A DNA stretch of 64,000 nucleotides from Bin87 sp963668585 (GTDB lineage Bacteria > Chloroflexota > Dehalococcoidia > Lucifugimonadales > UBA3495): assembly GCA_963668585.1 (NCBI GenBank), contig OY764869.1, forward strand, positions 2,976,001-3,040,000. The letters are read 5' to 3'. The stretch's first letter is position 1, and the number at the start of each line of letters is the position of its first letter. Positions 16,689-25,901 of this stretch are shown piece after piece. Made by a program: the position numbers and the translations under genes. The notes under the pieces are model-generated. The model searched no databases. It saw nothing but the letters and a program-made list of their open reading frames with translations, and was not told the origin of the DNA.

Positions 16689-17384
16689 ATGCTGATTTCA
16701 TCCGCAAACCTGCTGCCCGACGACATTGCCGCCTTCGTAAGGCTCATGGTGTTGTGCGCCATTTCATCGGCGGTGGCGCTGTGGGTGAGCGGGTGGTTCC
16801 AGGCGCTGGCCGCAACGGCGTTCGGGGATCCGGCGCCCAGGGCGCAGGGAAGGTTGTCGGGCAACCCGTTGCGGCACCTGGACCCGGTGGGCCTGGCGCT
16901 GGCTACCGTGACTTCCATGGGCTGGGGGCGACCACTCCCCGGTGAACCGGGACGACAGGGTCGCTGGCCTTCCGTCGCCATTGCGGCGGCCGGGCCGCTG
17001 GGGAACCTGAGCGTGGCGTTCCTGCTGGCCGCTCCCGTCAAAGCCGGCTGGTTGACTTGGGCTATACCATCTCCGGACAGTTTGACCCTGGTGATGACCG
17101 GTGGCCTGCGGTCCGGCATCTCGGACGTGGTCGGGCTGTTGATCATCTACAACCTGCTGTATGCGGTGTTCCAGATTCTGCCGTTGTCGCCGCTCGCGGG
17201 GTACCGCGTCCTGGCGGCGCTGCTGCCGACAGGCGCGGCGGAAACCCACCAGCGATTCCAACGGTTTGCGCCGATCCTGCTGGTGGCGCTGATCGCGTCC
17301 GACTACGTGCTGAGACCGGGCATACTGTGGGCAACGGTGCTGCCGACTGCGCAATGGCTGGCCAGTCTGGCCACCGGCTTCTGA
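16689..17384 (+). CDS. M50/site-2-protease-like membrane protein without catalytic residues
   Basis: 231 residues, several membrane spans. The fold markers of the short S2P/M50 family (YwhC/Rv-type) are clear: FGDPAPRAQGRLSGNPLRHL then DPVG, GWGRPLPG, AAAGPLGNL, and YNLLYAVFQILPLSPLAGYR. But the zinc-binding HExxH expected before A-x-x-x-G-D is SGWFQ (residues 34-38), and the metal-binding Asp of the N-x-L-P-x-x-P-L-D-G motif is Ala170. It is therefore an inactive homologue, perhaps a membrane substrate-binding or scaffold protein. It sits 33 bases after the terminator behind the ferritin-like genes and has its own start at ATG 16689. Confidence 0.8.
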   Translation: MLISSANLLPDDIAAFVRLMVLCAISSAVALWVSGWFQALAATAFGDPAPRAQGRLSGNPLRHLDPVGLALATVTSMGWGRPLPGEPGRQGRWPSVAIAAAGPLGNLSVAFLLAAPVKAGWLTWAIPSPDSLTLVMTGGLRSGISDVVGLLIIYNLLYAVFQILPLSPLAGYRVLAALLPTGAAETHQRFQRFAPILLVALIASDYVLRPGILWATVLPTAQWLASLATGF

Positions 17385-17389
17385 GTGAA

Positions 17390-18232
17390 TCAGGAAGTGG
17401 GTCCGAATCGTTCGGTGCGTATCAGAGATTCAGGGATTCCCAGGGACAGAAAGGCGTCGGCCGCGCTTTCGACGAAACCCGTGGGACCGCATACGTAGCA
17501 CAAGGGGAGCGCAGGGTCACGGGCAATGTCCCCCTCGCTCAACCGCCCGAATTCTGCGATGCACTCCTTCAGCATGGACGCATCGACCCGGCGGGCATAA
17601 CCGGGCCAACCCGCCGGTTGCTGTCGAGTGAAGGAATAACGGACCGCGGCACCGGCGTCGCCATCGGCGAGACCATCCAACCAATCACGGTAGATTATGT
17701 CCTGTTGGCTGCGGGCCGAATAGAGCAAAAGGGCCGGCACGGATGGGGCTACCGCCTGTCGTTGCGCCAAAATAGAACGCAGGGGAACGATTCCGGACCC
17801 GCCGCCGACCAGGAACAGCGGCCCACCCATCCGAGCCGTCCAGGTGAACGGGCCGCCAATCGGCCCACGAACTTCCAGCGCATCCCCCGGCTGCACGACC
17901 TCGTGAAAGTAGGGGGATACCTCTCCGTCTTCGATCAATTCAACGGTGAGGTCGATGCGATTTGAACCGGCGGCCGGGGCCGATGCGATTGAGTACGAGC
18001 GCTGGGCCTGGTATCCGTCGGGCGCGGTGAGGCGCACATCGTAATGCTGGCCGGCTATGAATGAACTGGGATTTGCCAGATGGAGCGTGAAGGTGCGGGC
18101 GCGATACGTTTCGACGGTGACGCGTTCCACCGTCGCCAACTGCCATGGCGACGGACCCGGCGGGTTCGAGCGAATCGGACTCTGCGGGGCGGGATGTGCG
18201 CCCGCCCCGGAGTGGATTTGGTGCTCGGTCAT
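17390..18232 (-). CDS. Ferredoxin-NADP reductase-type FAD/NAD-binding oxidoreductase
   Basis: 280 residues. FAD domain: AGQHYDVRLTAPDGYQAQRS then YSIAS, matching the R-x-Y-S FAD motif. NAD domain: LVGGGSGIVPLRSIL and CYVCGPTGFVESA near the C-terminus. No iron-sulfur cluster motif is present, so it must pass electrons to a separate acceptor. It lies directly downstream of the YedY-like molybdoenzyme on the same strand, with the start codon adjacent to the upstream stop. It is the natural electron donor for that enzyme, replacing the membrane haem partner MsrQ found with MsrP in enterobacteria. The partnership is inferred from gene order. Confidence 0.9.
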   Translation of the reverse strand: MTEHQIHSGAGAHPAPQSPIRSNPPGPSPWQLATVERVTVETYRARTFTLHLANPSSFIAGQHYDVRLTAPDGYQAQRSYSIASAPAAGSNRIDLTVELIEDGEVSPYFHEVVQPGDALEVRGPIGGPFTWTARMGGPLFLVGGGSGIVPLRSILAQRQAVAPSVPALLLYSARSQQDIIYRDWLDGLADGDAGAAVRYSFTRQQPAGWPGYARRVDASMLKECIAEFGRLSEGDIARDPALPLCYVCGPTGFVESAADAFLSLGIPESLIRTERFGPTS

Positions 18233-18838
18233 TCAGTCGCCCCAGTAGCGTTGTTCTTTCCAGGGGTCGCCGTACATGTGGTAACCGTATTGTTCCCAGA
18301 AGCCGGGCTGGTCCTGCGGCATGAAACGGATGCCACGCAGCCACTTTGCGGATTTCCAGAAGTACAGGTGCGGCACCACCAGACGCGCCGGGCCGCCGTG
18401 CTCGGGCGCAATGGGCTGGCCATCGAACTCGTACGCGACCATACCGCGGCCTTGGACCACGTCCCAGGTTGGCAGGTTGGTGGTATATCCGCCGTAGGAA
18501 AAGGCCATGATGTACGGGGCCGGGTCGGTGACGCCGGCCGCTACCAGAAGATCATCGATGGTGACGCCTTTCCAGGTGGTGTCCAGTTTGCTCCACTTGG
18601 TGACGCAATGGATGTCGGTGAAGATTTCGGTCTCCGGAAGGCTCCGAAATTCCTCCCAACTCCATTCCCCCAGCGGCTCCCCGTTGACGCCGGCCAACGC
18701 GAAGGACCACTGATCCAAGGGGACGCGCTGCGTCGGGCCGGCGGTGAGCACCGGAAATCCGCGCTCCAGGTACTGGCCCGGTGGTATGGGACGCGGCGGA
18801 GTTTCACGGCGGCGGCCAAAGAATCCTCTTGTGGTCAT
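18233..18838 (-). CDS. Sulfite oxidase-like (YedY/MsrP-type) molybdopterin oxidoreductase, cytosolic
   Basis: 201 residues of the oxidoreductase molybdopterin-binding domain. DIHCVTKWSKLDTTWKGV contains the Cys expected to ligate molybdenum; the domain continues through YGGYTTNLP and EHGGPARLVVPHLYFWKSAKW, with conserved basic pterin-binding residues. There is no Tat signal peptide: the N-terminus is a short Arg/Pro-rich stretch, so it should be cytosolic, unlike E. coli MsrP. Likely substrates are sulfoxides or similar. It is the first gene of a two-gene operon with the FAD/NAD reductase. Confidence 0.92.
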   Translation of the reverse strand: MTTRGFFGRRRETPPRPIPPGQYLERGFPVLTAGPTQRVPLDQWSFALAGVNGEPLGEWSWEEFRSLPETEIFTDIHCVTKWSKLDTTWKGVTIDDLLVAAGVTDPAPYIMAFSYGGYTTNLPTWDVVQGRGMVAYEFDGQPIAPEHGGPARLVVPHLYFWKSAKWLRGIRFMPQDQPGFWEQYGYHMYGDPWKEQRYWGD

Positions 18839-19064
18839 CGTGGTTGGGCTCCTTGTAGAGAATATCCGTCGATGTGGTTCGGTTATTCGATTGCTTTGGC
18901 AGGTCGTCGCGCCAGCAACAGGCGTGCGACGGGGTCTGTTATCGGCGCCGGCGCACGATCGGGGGAATGCAGAATTTCGAGGATGGTCGCACCGAAATTA
19001 CCGAATCTCCGATAACGTGTCAAACAACCCTCTGGGCGGAGGTTGGACCGTCAAGACGCACGAC

Positions 19065-19259
19065 TCAGCGCCGTGACCGTCTGCGAAAAATCAGGAAGAG
19101 GTTCAGCCCGCCGATCGTAAAAGCGGCGATCCACAGGAGTGTGCCCAGCAACGGGCTGACAATCAGGCCGACTCCCAGCCCGAAGTAGAAAACCGCCACC
19201 GCCAGCACGAATACCAGCGCGTGAATGCTGATCCGGATTGCCGAACGTGCGTTAGCCAT
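19065..19259 (-). CDS. Small two-span membrane protein
   Basis: 64 residues from ATG 19259, which has GGAGG eight bases upstream. Two hydrophobic segments (about 12-30 and 35-55) are followed by a basic RRRSRR tail, giving an N-in/C-in hairpin by the positive-inside rule. I do not recognise a family. It is transcribed toward the molybdoenzyme pair with ~225 bases between, so whether they share a transcript is unclear. Confidence 0.6.
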   Translation of the reverse strand: MANARSAIRISIHALVFVLAVAVFYFGLGVGLIVSPLLGTLLWIAAFTIGGLNLFLIFRRRSRR

Positions 19260-19673
19260 CGGTGGCGCCTCCATCGGGCTTTTTGATTCCGCGAACCGCG
19301 GCCATCGTTGAATACTATACGCCATCGCAGGCGCCAACGGTTCGCCCAGGCAACCCGAAATCAGGATGCTTGGTTTGTGAGCACACAGGGACGTGGGGCG
19401 CTGTTGACGCTCCGCCAATCACCGTCGGGTCGTGGTCCGACAGGCTCACCATGAGCGGACTACCTGCTGCGCCATGAGCCGGCTACCCATTTTGCAATGA
19501 GAAGGCGATCTGCTCTGCAATGGTCTGGATATCTACTTTGCAATGAGCAGGCTACCTGTTTTGCAATGAGGGCACTGCCTGCCGTGCGCACGGCCCTGAA
19601 CCCGAAATGACAGCACTTGCCCGCACTACCCGCCGTCGCTACAATCACCGCACGGATCAACAGGAGGGCAACC
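19260..19673. repeat. Intergenic region with a dispersed-repeat fragment and degenerate tandem repeats
   Basis: 19434-19467 is a fragment of the dispersed repeat (CCGACAGGCTCACCATGAGC then GGACTACCTG). Immediately after it, about 19467-19590 holds four to five degenerate ~23-base units of the form TTTGCAATGAGCAGGCTACC, best preserved at 19490-19512 and 19538-19580. No gene is visible. The MFS gene starts at the end with a strong AGGAGG at 19662-19667. Confidence 0.6.
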
Positions 19674-20921
19674 TTGCAAGCAGCGACTCCGGCGGCCCCG
19701 CAACTCCCCGGGCTGAAAAACAATCGGGTGTTCGTGCTGGGCAGCCTTTCTGTGGGACACGGCCTGTCCCATATGTTTGACCAGGGACTGCCCCTGTTGA
19801 TCACGGAGATCGCGGCGGCCATGGGTCTGAGCACCTTCCGGACCGCCACGCTGTTCGCGGTCCGGCAGACCGGTTCCAGCGCCATCAGCCTCGGCGGCGG
19901 GCCGCTGACCGATTACCTCAAAGAGTATTGGGGCCTGATTCTGACAGCGTGCATGCTGGGGCACGCCATCACGTATGCAGCCATGGGCGGCTCACCGAAT
20001 TTCGTGGTGGTCGCCCTGATCATTTTGTTCGTGTCGGTCCCCGGATCGTTATGGCATCTGCCGTCCGCGGCCGCTATATCCCAGCGGTTCCCAGACCGGA
20101 GGGGATTCGCGATTTCCATGCACGGGTTTGGCTCAAACCTGGGCAATGTGAGCGGGCCGGTGGTGGCCGGGGCTATGCTGGCCTCCGGGTTCCTGATGTG
20201 GCGGCACGTATTTTTCATTTACGCCGGCATGGCGATTTTCATGGCGGCGTTGGTCTGGTGGTCGTTGCGCGGGTTGGGACGCGAAAATGCCGGCGCGCCC
20301 GGTCGCAACCTTGCGGATCAATTTGGCAACGCGGTCACCCTGCTGAAAAACCCGGTGGTCATGGCGCTGATCTTCGCGGCGCTGCTGCGTGGGATCGGGT
20401 TGAGCGCGCTGTTCAACTGGACGCCGTTCTACCTCCGTGAAACGCTGGAAATGAGCACGCTGCAGGCGGGTGTGTACTACGCGCTGCTGACCGGCATGGG
20501 GATAGTGTCCGCTCCGTTGCTGGGTTGGCTGTCAGACAAGTGGGGCAGGAAGGCGGTATTGGTTCCCGGTTTCGTCGCCGCCGCCCTGCTTTCGCTGGTG
20601 GTTGTGCCCGTTGGTTCAACGTTCCTGCTGATTCCAGTGATGGCCGGGTTGGGCCTTTTCAGCTTCGCCCTCCACCAGATCATTCAGGCGTCGGTTCTGG
20701 ACTACGTCGGCGAAGGGGCGGAGGCCACCGCCATTGGATTGCTGTTTGGAATCAACGGGGTCATCGGGATAGGGTCGCCGTTCCTGGCATCCGCCATCAT
20801 CGAGTACATGAACAGCTTTGGGGCGGTTTTCTACTACGCTGGCATTCTCACCCTGATTACGGCCGGGATAATCGCGGTGATCCCCTTGCGCCGGCCGAAT
20901 GCAGATACCTCGGCGGCGTAA
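19674..20921 (+). CDS. Major facilitator superfamily transporter
   Basis: About 415 residues with twelve predicted membrane spans. TTG 19674 is preferred over an upstream ATG because AGGAGG ends seven bases before it. GHGLSHMFDQGLP at the N-terminus, GGGPLTDYLKEYWG in loop 2-3, and GWLSDKWGRKAVLVPGF in loop 8-9 are MFS-type motifs. Substrate specificity is not readable. It is a single-gene unit; RidA follows 180 bases later with its own leader. Confidence 0.9.
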   Translation: MQAATPAAPQLPGLKNNRVFVLGSLSVGHGLSHMFDQGLPLLITEIAAAMGLSTFRTATLFAVRQTGSSAISLGGGPLTDYLKEYWGLILTACMLGHAITYAAMGGSPNFVVVALIILFVSVPGSLWHLPSAAAISQRFPDRRGFAISMHGFGSNLGNVSGPVVAGAMLASGFLMWRHVFFIYAGMAIFMAALVWWSLRGLGRENAGAPGRNLADQFGNAVTLLKNPVVMALIFAALLRGIGLSALFNWTPFYLRETLEMSTLQAGVYYALLTGMGIVSAPLLGWLSDKWGRKAVLVPGFVAAALLSLVVVPVGSTFLLIPVMAGLGLFSFALHQIIQASVLDYVGEGAEATAIGLLFGINGVIGIGSPFLASAIIEYMNSFGAVFYYAGILTLITAGIIAVIPLRRPNADTSAA

Positions 20922-21101
20922 GGTTGGCCCGGGTCCGGGCGGGCGAGAGATTGTAAAATTCCGGCAGGGCATCGATTGTCCCTGCTGACTCGGAGCAATC
21001 TCGTCGGCCGCCATGCCGGCTGATCGCACGCAGCCTTGTTTCGTCCGGCGGCCCGTTGGTTATTGTAAGCGTACGGCAAGTTATACCGGAGGGATACCAA
21101 G

Positions 21102-21569
21102 ATGGCCGATGTTGAGAACAGGCTCACAGAGATGGGCTACGAACTGCCCCCACCACCCGACCCGGTGGGGAATTACCTGCCCATCACCCGCAGCGGAAAC
21201 GTGATGTGGCTGGCCGGTGTCGGTTCCCGCATGGCAACCGGCGAGGGCATCGCTGGAAAGCTGGGGTCGGATCTCACAGTTGAGCAGGGTTACGAAGCGG
21301 CGCGTTGTGCTGCTTTGAACCTGCTGGCCCGGATGAAGCACGAACTGGGGGACCTGGATCGGGTCACGCGCATCCTGAAAGTGGTTGGCATGGTCAACAG
21401 CGACCCGTCGTTCACAGGGCAGGCTGCGGTGGTGGACGGCGCCTCCGACCTGTTCGTGGCCCTGTATGGCGACCGAGGCCGGCATTCACGGTCTGCTCCC
21501 GGGATGGCCTCGCTGCCGGGCAACACTGCGGTGATCTGCGATTGCGTGATCGAGGTGGACGGTGGCTGA
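21102..21569 (+). CDS. RidA (YjgF/YER057c/UK114) family protein
   Basis: 155 residues matching the longer RidA subgroup: GNYLPITRSGNVMWLAGVG near the start, TVEQGYEAARCAALNLLARM in the middle and VDGASDLFVALYGDRGRHSR then SAPGMASLP near the end. RidA proteins are cytosolic trimers that hydrolyse reactive enamine/imine intermediates; the Arg before SAPGMA fits the catalytic Arg, although this subgroup is not always deaminase-active. ATG 21102 follows GGAGGG. Confidence 0.9.
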   Translation: MADVENRLTEMGYELPPPPDPVGNYLPITRSGNVMWLAGVGSRMATGEGIAGKLGSDLTVEQGYEAARCAALNLLARMKHELGDLDRVTRILKVVGMVNSDPSFTGQAAVVDGASDLFVALYGDRGRHSRSAPGMASLPGNTAVICDCVIEVDGG

Positions 21570-21696
21570 CCGCCGCACCGGGTAAGGCTGGTTTACATGG
21601 GGACCCTCTCTCCGCGTTGCCAAACCGCCGGCGCCGCTCTGTCAGCCTGAGCATCCTGGACGGGGAGCGTGCGCCATGCCGACACGGCATTGACCG

Positions 21697-23481
21697 CTAA
21701 ATCCCCAGAGGCCAAACCCACATGATGGCGGGGACGGCCACCACAACTATCAAAGCTTCCAGCGGAAAGCCCATCCTCAGATAGTCCGCAAACCGGTAAC
21801 CACCGGGCCCCATGACAATCGTATTGGACTGGTGAGCAATGGGCGAGAGGAAGGCGGAGGACCCTCCGATTGCGACCGCCATCAGGAACGGATCTATTGA
21901 CGCTCCCAGAGCAGCGGCCACGTTGATGCCTACCGGCGCCATCAAGATCACGGCCGCTGCGTTGTTGATGACTGCGGACAACAGCATCGTGGTGATCAGC
22001 ACGATCCCCAGCATCACCCAGGCCGGCAGGGCTCCGCCCAGACCCGCGAAAGTGGCGGCTATGCGCGCCGCGCCGCCGGTTGTTTCCAGCGCCTCACCGA
22101 CGGGTATCATGGCGCCCAACAATATGATCACCGGCCAGTCGATGGCCTGGTAGGCCTCTGGCAGGGACACGAACTTCGTGACCAGCAGAACCACCACTGC
22201 CGCCACGAAAGACACCTGTATCGACAATACGCCGAATGAAGTCAGCAACAACGCAGCGGCGAACACCGCGATGGGAAAAACGAGGCGTCGGCGCGAGCCA
22301 ATGCGGATCTCACGCTCTGCCAGGGGAAGCAGGCCAAGGCGAGGGAGGGCAGTCTGCACCACCTCCTCCGGCCCCTGGACCAGCAGAACATCACCGACCC
22401 TGAAGTTGATGTGTCCCAGGCGTCTGATGAACCTTTGTCCTCTCCTCGACACTCCCAAAAGGTTCACCCCGAACTCCGAGTGCAGGTGCAGGTCCCTGGC
22501 GCTTTTGCCTTCAGCGGGGCTGCTTGGGCCGACGATAGCCTCCACTATTGAGACGTCTTCAGCGTCGAGTGTCTGGTCGATATCGGGTTGGATGTCCCGG
22601 GAACCCTGCAGTTCAAAGCCGGTGTTGTCCACGAAGGTCCGGAGATCCTCTGGGTCCGCCTCGATAATCAGCACGTCGTTGGCGTCGATGATCTGATAGC
22701 TGGAAGGCGCGCCGTACACCACTCCGCGATGCAGCAGTCCCGCGATTGCGACATCCTCGTCGGCCAACTCTTCAACATCCCTGATGTGCTTGCCCACGAA
22801 CCTCGATTCCTCGGGCACGCGCACTTCCATCATGTAGCTCTCGATGTCCAACGTGTCTCCGAGGGTAAGTGGAGGACGGCGGGAGGGTAACAAACGCCAG
22901 CCCACCAGAGCGATGAAGAGCGCGCCCGCCAGCGTTATGGCAACTCCGACCAGGGTGAAGTCAAACATTTGAAATGGGACGCCGACCTGGTCCTCTCGGA
23001 AGTTGGAGATGATGATGTTCGGGGGCGTGCCAATAAGGGTGGTCATGCCTCCCAAAAGCGACGCGAAGGCCAGGGGCATGAGAAAGCGGGAAGGCGGCTG
23101 ACCGCTTCTGTTTGACGCTCTGATCACCACCGGCAACAGCAGACTGACGGCTCCGACGTTGTTCATAAACGCCGACAGAAATGCCGTCATACCGGTGATG
23201 GCCGCTATCCGAACGGTGAGGCGTTCCGGTATCCGTGAATACCAGTCCGCTATCACGTCCACCACGCCGGAGTTGTAGAGCGCGCGGCTCAAGATCAACA
23301 CCGCGGCTACGGTTACCACCGCCGGATGGCCAAACCCCTTGTAGGCTTCCGCCGGCGGCACAATGCCCGCGATCGCAAGTACCAGCAGGGCCCCGATGGC
23401 GACGATGTCGTACCGCCACTTTCCCGCAATGAACAGCACGAGGGAAGCGATGAGGACTGCAAATACGATAACCTCATCCAT
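21697..23481 (-). CDS. SLC13/DASS-family permease with two RCK_C (TrkA-C) domains
   Basis: 594 residues: membrane spans (1-200), two cytosolic TrkA-C/RCK_C modules (about 210-290 and 300-380), then further spans. FMNNVGAVSLLLPVVI and the late SAVINNAAAVILMAPVGI are the paired N-N-x-A/G ion- and substrate-binding loops of the divalent anion:sodium symporter family. This layout is that of bacterial SLC13 proteins annotated as sulfate, citrate or metal-anion transporters. It stands alone between RidA (convergent) and the ABC operon. Confidence 0.93.
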   Translation of the reverse strand: MDEVIVFAVLIASLVLFIAGKWRYDIVAIGALLVLAIAGIVPPAEAYKGFGHPAVVTVAAVLILSRALYNSGVVDVIADWYSRIPERLTVRIAAITGMTAFLSAFMNNVGAVSLLLPVVIRASNRSGQPPSRFLMPLAFASLLGGMTTLIGTPPNIIISNFREDQVGVPFQMFDFTLVGVAITLAGALFIALVGWRLLPSRRPPLTLGDTLDIESYMMEVRVPEESRFVGKHIRDVEELADEDVAIAGLLHRGVVYGAPSSYQIIDANDVLIIEADPEDLRTFVDNTGFELQGSRDIQPDIDQTLDAEDVSIVEAIVGPSSPAEGKSARDLHLHSEFGVNLLGVSRRGQRFIRRLGHINFRVGDVLLVQGPEEVVQTALPRLGLLPLAEREIRIGSRRRLVFPIAVFAAALLLTSFGVLSIQVSFVAAVVVLLVTKFVSLPEAYQAIDWPVIILLGAMIPVGEALETTGGAARIAATFAGLGGALPAWVMLGIVLITTMLLSAVINNAAAVILMAPVGINVAAALGASIDPFLMAVAIGGSSAFLSPIAHQSNTIVMGPGGYRFADYLRMGFPLEALIVVVAVPAIMWVWPLGI

Positions 23482-23824
23482 CAGCGGTTTTCCCTTCAGG
23501 TGTGTTGAAGTGCGACGAAGGCGGAAAGCACGCTTGTCACCGTGCGCGCGCCCGGCCCAGGGTCATGCGGCTTCCACTTCGGGGACGGACGCGACTTCCG
23601 ATGCCCGGCCTGTGGTCGGATAGTTCGATTACACCGGGATTATATAGCATGGGCGGCGCCGGCCATTTCCATTCCGATGCAGATTCTTCCATGGAGAAGG
23701 GGGCGAACTGCGGCGTGGGGTCCGGATATATCGGAACGAAATGCCTGTCGCCGCGTTGACTGGAATCCCCATCCCTTGATGGCGCTGCAACCCGGTCGCG
23801 CCACAGTTGTTTGAGGGTGCAGCC
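23482..23824. other. Intergenic region, nothing recognised
   Basis: About 340 bases between the SLC13 gene and the last gene of the ABC operon. Short open frames in all directions have no ribosome binding sites. No strong hairpin with a T-run is visible. Confidence 0.5.
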
Positions 23825-24889
23825 TCACACCTCGTAGCAGGCCACCATGTGTCCCGGAGTTTTGTCCACTGCGGGTGGGTGCGGGTTGTTCAGGCAGCGG
23901 TCCGTCGCCATGGGGCACCGGTCGTAGAAACGACACCGTGCAGGGGGGTCTATCGGCAGGGACAGGTCGCCCCGAATATCGGGGCGCTCGCGACGATGCG
24001 TTGGGTCCGGCACCGGCACCGCAGAAAGAAGGGCCTTGGTATAGGGATGCAACGGGTTGCGCAACAGTTCCTCGGTGTCGGCCAATTCAACGATCTTGCC
24101 CAGATACATCACCGCTATCCGGCTGCACATGTAGCGTGCCACGGCCAGGTCGTGGGTGATGTACAGGTAGGCGATGCCCAAGCTTTGGGAAAGGTCCTGC
24201 ATCAGGGACATTATTCCGGTTCGGCTGGAAACGTCCAGCATGGAGGTGGGTTCGTCAGCCACGACGAAGGACGGGCCAATGACCAGGGCACGGGCGATGG
24301 CGACCCGTTGCCGTTGGCCGCCGGAAAGTTCGTGCGGGTGCCGGAACAGAAAGTGCTGGGCGGGCGAGAGTCCCACCCGCGTCAGTATCTCCGTGACGCG
24401 GTCCACCCGATCCAGCGCGTGGCCGATGCCCTGTACCGAGAGGGGTTCGGCGACGGTGTCGTAGATGGTGCGACGAGGGTTCATCGACTCGTAGGGATCC
24501 TGGAAAATCATCTGGGCCTGCCGACGAAACGCCCGCACCTGCCTGCCTTTGATCGCGGATGCGTCCACGGTTTCTTCGAGTCCGCCATCCATCGCATTAT
24601 CCGGGAAACGGAAACGGATGCGTCCTTCCGTAGGTTCCAGCAACTTGACCAGCAACTTGCCCACGGTGGTCTTGCCGCAACCCGATTCTCCGACCAGGCC
24701 TACGCTTTCGCCGCGACCCAATTCAAAAGATACGTGGTCCACGGCGTGGATGAAGCTGGAAGGTTTTCTGAAAAGGTTCCGGGACACCGGGAACCGCTTG
24801 GTCAGACCTTCGACGGTTACCAGGGTTTCGGCGTCGTTGCCAATTGAGCTTGCTGTTGCCATGTTGGGTCTATCGGAGCGCATCATCAT
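23825..24889 (-). CDS. Peptide-type ABC transporter ATP-binding subunit (DppF/OppF)
   Basis: 354 residues. Walker A GESGCGKTT, signature LSGGQRQRVAIARAL, Walker B VADEPTSML with the switch His further on, and the C-terminal oligopeptide-ABC extension with Cys residues (CRFYDRCPMA...C) that in related proteins binds an iron-sulfur cluster. The start overlaps the end of the preceding ATPase by 20 bases; ATG 24862 is an alternative. It is the last gene of a five-gene importer operon. Confidence 0.93.
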   Translation of the reverse strand: MMMRSDRPNMATASSIGNDAETLVTVEGLTKRFPVSRNLFRKPSSFIHAVDHVSFELGRGESVGLVGESGCGKTTVGKLLVKLLEPTEGRIRFRFPDNAMDGGLEETVDASAIKGRQVRAFRRQAQMIFQDPYESMNPRRTIYDTVAEPLSVQGIGHALDRVDRVTEILTRVGLSPAQHFLFRHPHELSGGQRQRVAIARALVIGPSFVVADEPTSMLDVSSRTGIMSLMQDLSQSLGIAYLYITHDLAVARYMCSRIAVMYLGKIVELADTEELLRNPLHPYTKALLSAVPVPDPTHRRERPDIRGDLSLPIDPPARCRFYDRCPMATDRCLNNPHPPAVDKTPGHMVACYEV

Positions 24890-25883
24890 CGCCCACTAGG
24901 GTCAACGGTGAGTCCAGCGGATGCCAGCAGGCCGCCCATTGGCTCCCCCGGTTGACCTGGGGCGGATATTGCAGTTGGCATTCCTCGGTGGCGTGGGGGC
25001 ACCTGGGATGGAAGGGGCAACCCGGAGGGGGATTGACGAGGTTGGGAGGTTCACCCGGGAGGGTCACCAGAGGCGACTTTTCGCCGCTGACGCTGGGGAA
25101 CGAACCCATCAGCGCCGCCGTATAGGGATGGATGGGCGCCCCGAATACGGCAGCAGTATCACCCATTTCCACCATGTGGCCGGCGTACATGACCCCGACG
25201 CGGTCGGTGACCTCGGCCACCACGCCAATATCGTGACTGATGTAGATCATGCCCATCCGCAATTCCTGCTGCACACCCTTCAGTTCCCGCAGGATACGGT
25301 CCTGCACTATCACGTCCAACGCGGTTGTGGGTTCGTCGGCGATGATCACGTCGGGATCGCAGGAGAGAGCCATGGCGATGATCGCCCGCTGTCGCATTCC
25401 GCCGCTGAACTCGTGGGGATACCGTTCCATCAACTGCGGGTCCAGCCCCACCATGCGGAACAGGCGCGCCACCCGCGTCGTGGCGTCGCCGGAAGTGGCC
25501 TCCATGCCATGGGTTTCGATGGCTTCCAGGATCTGGTCGCCGACCTTGTACACCGGGTCGAGTGTATTCATTGCCGCCTGGAATACCATGGCGATGCGCC
25601 GCCAGCGGCAGCGTCGCATCTCCTCATCCGACAGCAGCAAAAGATCTTGCCCATCAAGCAGAACCTGTCCGTCGATCAACCTGGCGTTATCGGGCAACAG
25701 GCGCATCAGGCAGTTTGCCACGGAAGTCTTGCCGCATCCGGATTCGCCAACCAGCCCCAGAGACTGGCCTCTCAGCAATTCAAAACTGACCCCCTGCACC
25801 GCCTGCACGTCTCCCAATCGGGTCAGGTAGCGCAGGGAGAGGTTGTCAACCTGCAGGATCGTATCGGCGTTCGCAACCGTCAT
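24870..25883 (-). CDS. Peptide-type ABC transporter ATP-binding subunit (DppD/OppD)
   Basis: 337 residues. Walker A GESGCGKTS, the signature FSGGMRQRAIIAMAL, Walker B IIADEPTTALD, and the OppD-type C-terminal Cys segment (GCPFHPRCPHATEEC). It pairs with the following ATPase to energise uptake of peptides, sugars or other solutes through the two permeases encoded upstream; 18 bases separate it from the DppC gene. The duplicated ATPases and gene order are those of dipeptide/oligopeptide/nickel importers. Confidence 0.93.
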   Translation of the reverse strand: MTVANADTILQVDNLSLRYLTRLGDVQAVQGVSFELLRGQSLGLVGESGCGKTSVANCLMRLLPDNARLIDGQVLLDGQDLLLLSDEEMRRCRWRRIAMVFQAAMNTLDPVYKVGDQILEAIETHGMEATSGDATTRVARLFRMVGLDPQLMERYPHEFSGGMRQRAIIAMALSCDPDVIIADEPTTALDVIVQDRILRELKGVQQELRMGMIYISHDIGVVAEVTDRVGVMYAGHMVEMGDTAAVFGAPIHPYTAALMGSFPSVSGEKSPLVTLPGEPPNLVNPPPGCPFHPRCPHATEECQLQYPPQVNRGSQWAACWHPLDSPLTLVGDDDALR

Positions 25884-25901
25884 TGATCAGTTCCAAGGGC
25901 A

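Noticed and set aside
19467..19590. CRISPR array
   Set aside because: The units are about 23 bases, degenerate and directly adjacent with no unique spacers; no cas gene is in the window.
23807..24847. A 346-codon open frame opposite the DppF gene
   Set aside because: Antisense to a complete ABC ATPase; no start context and no domain pattern.
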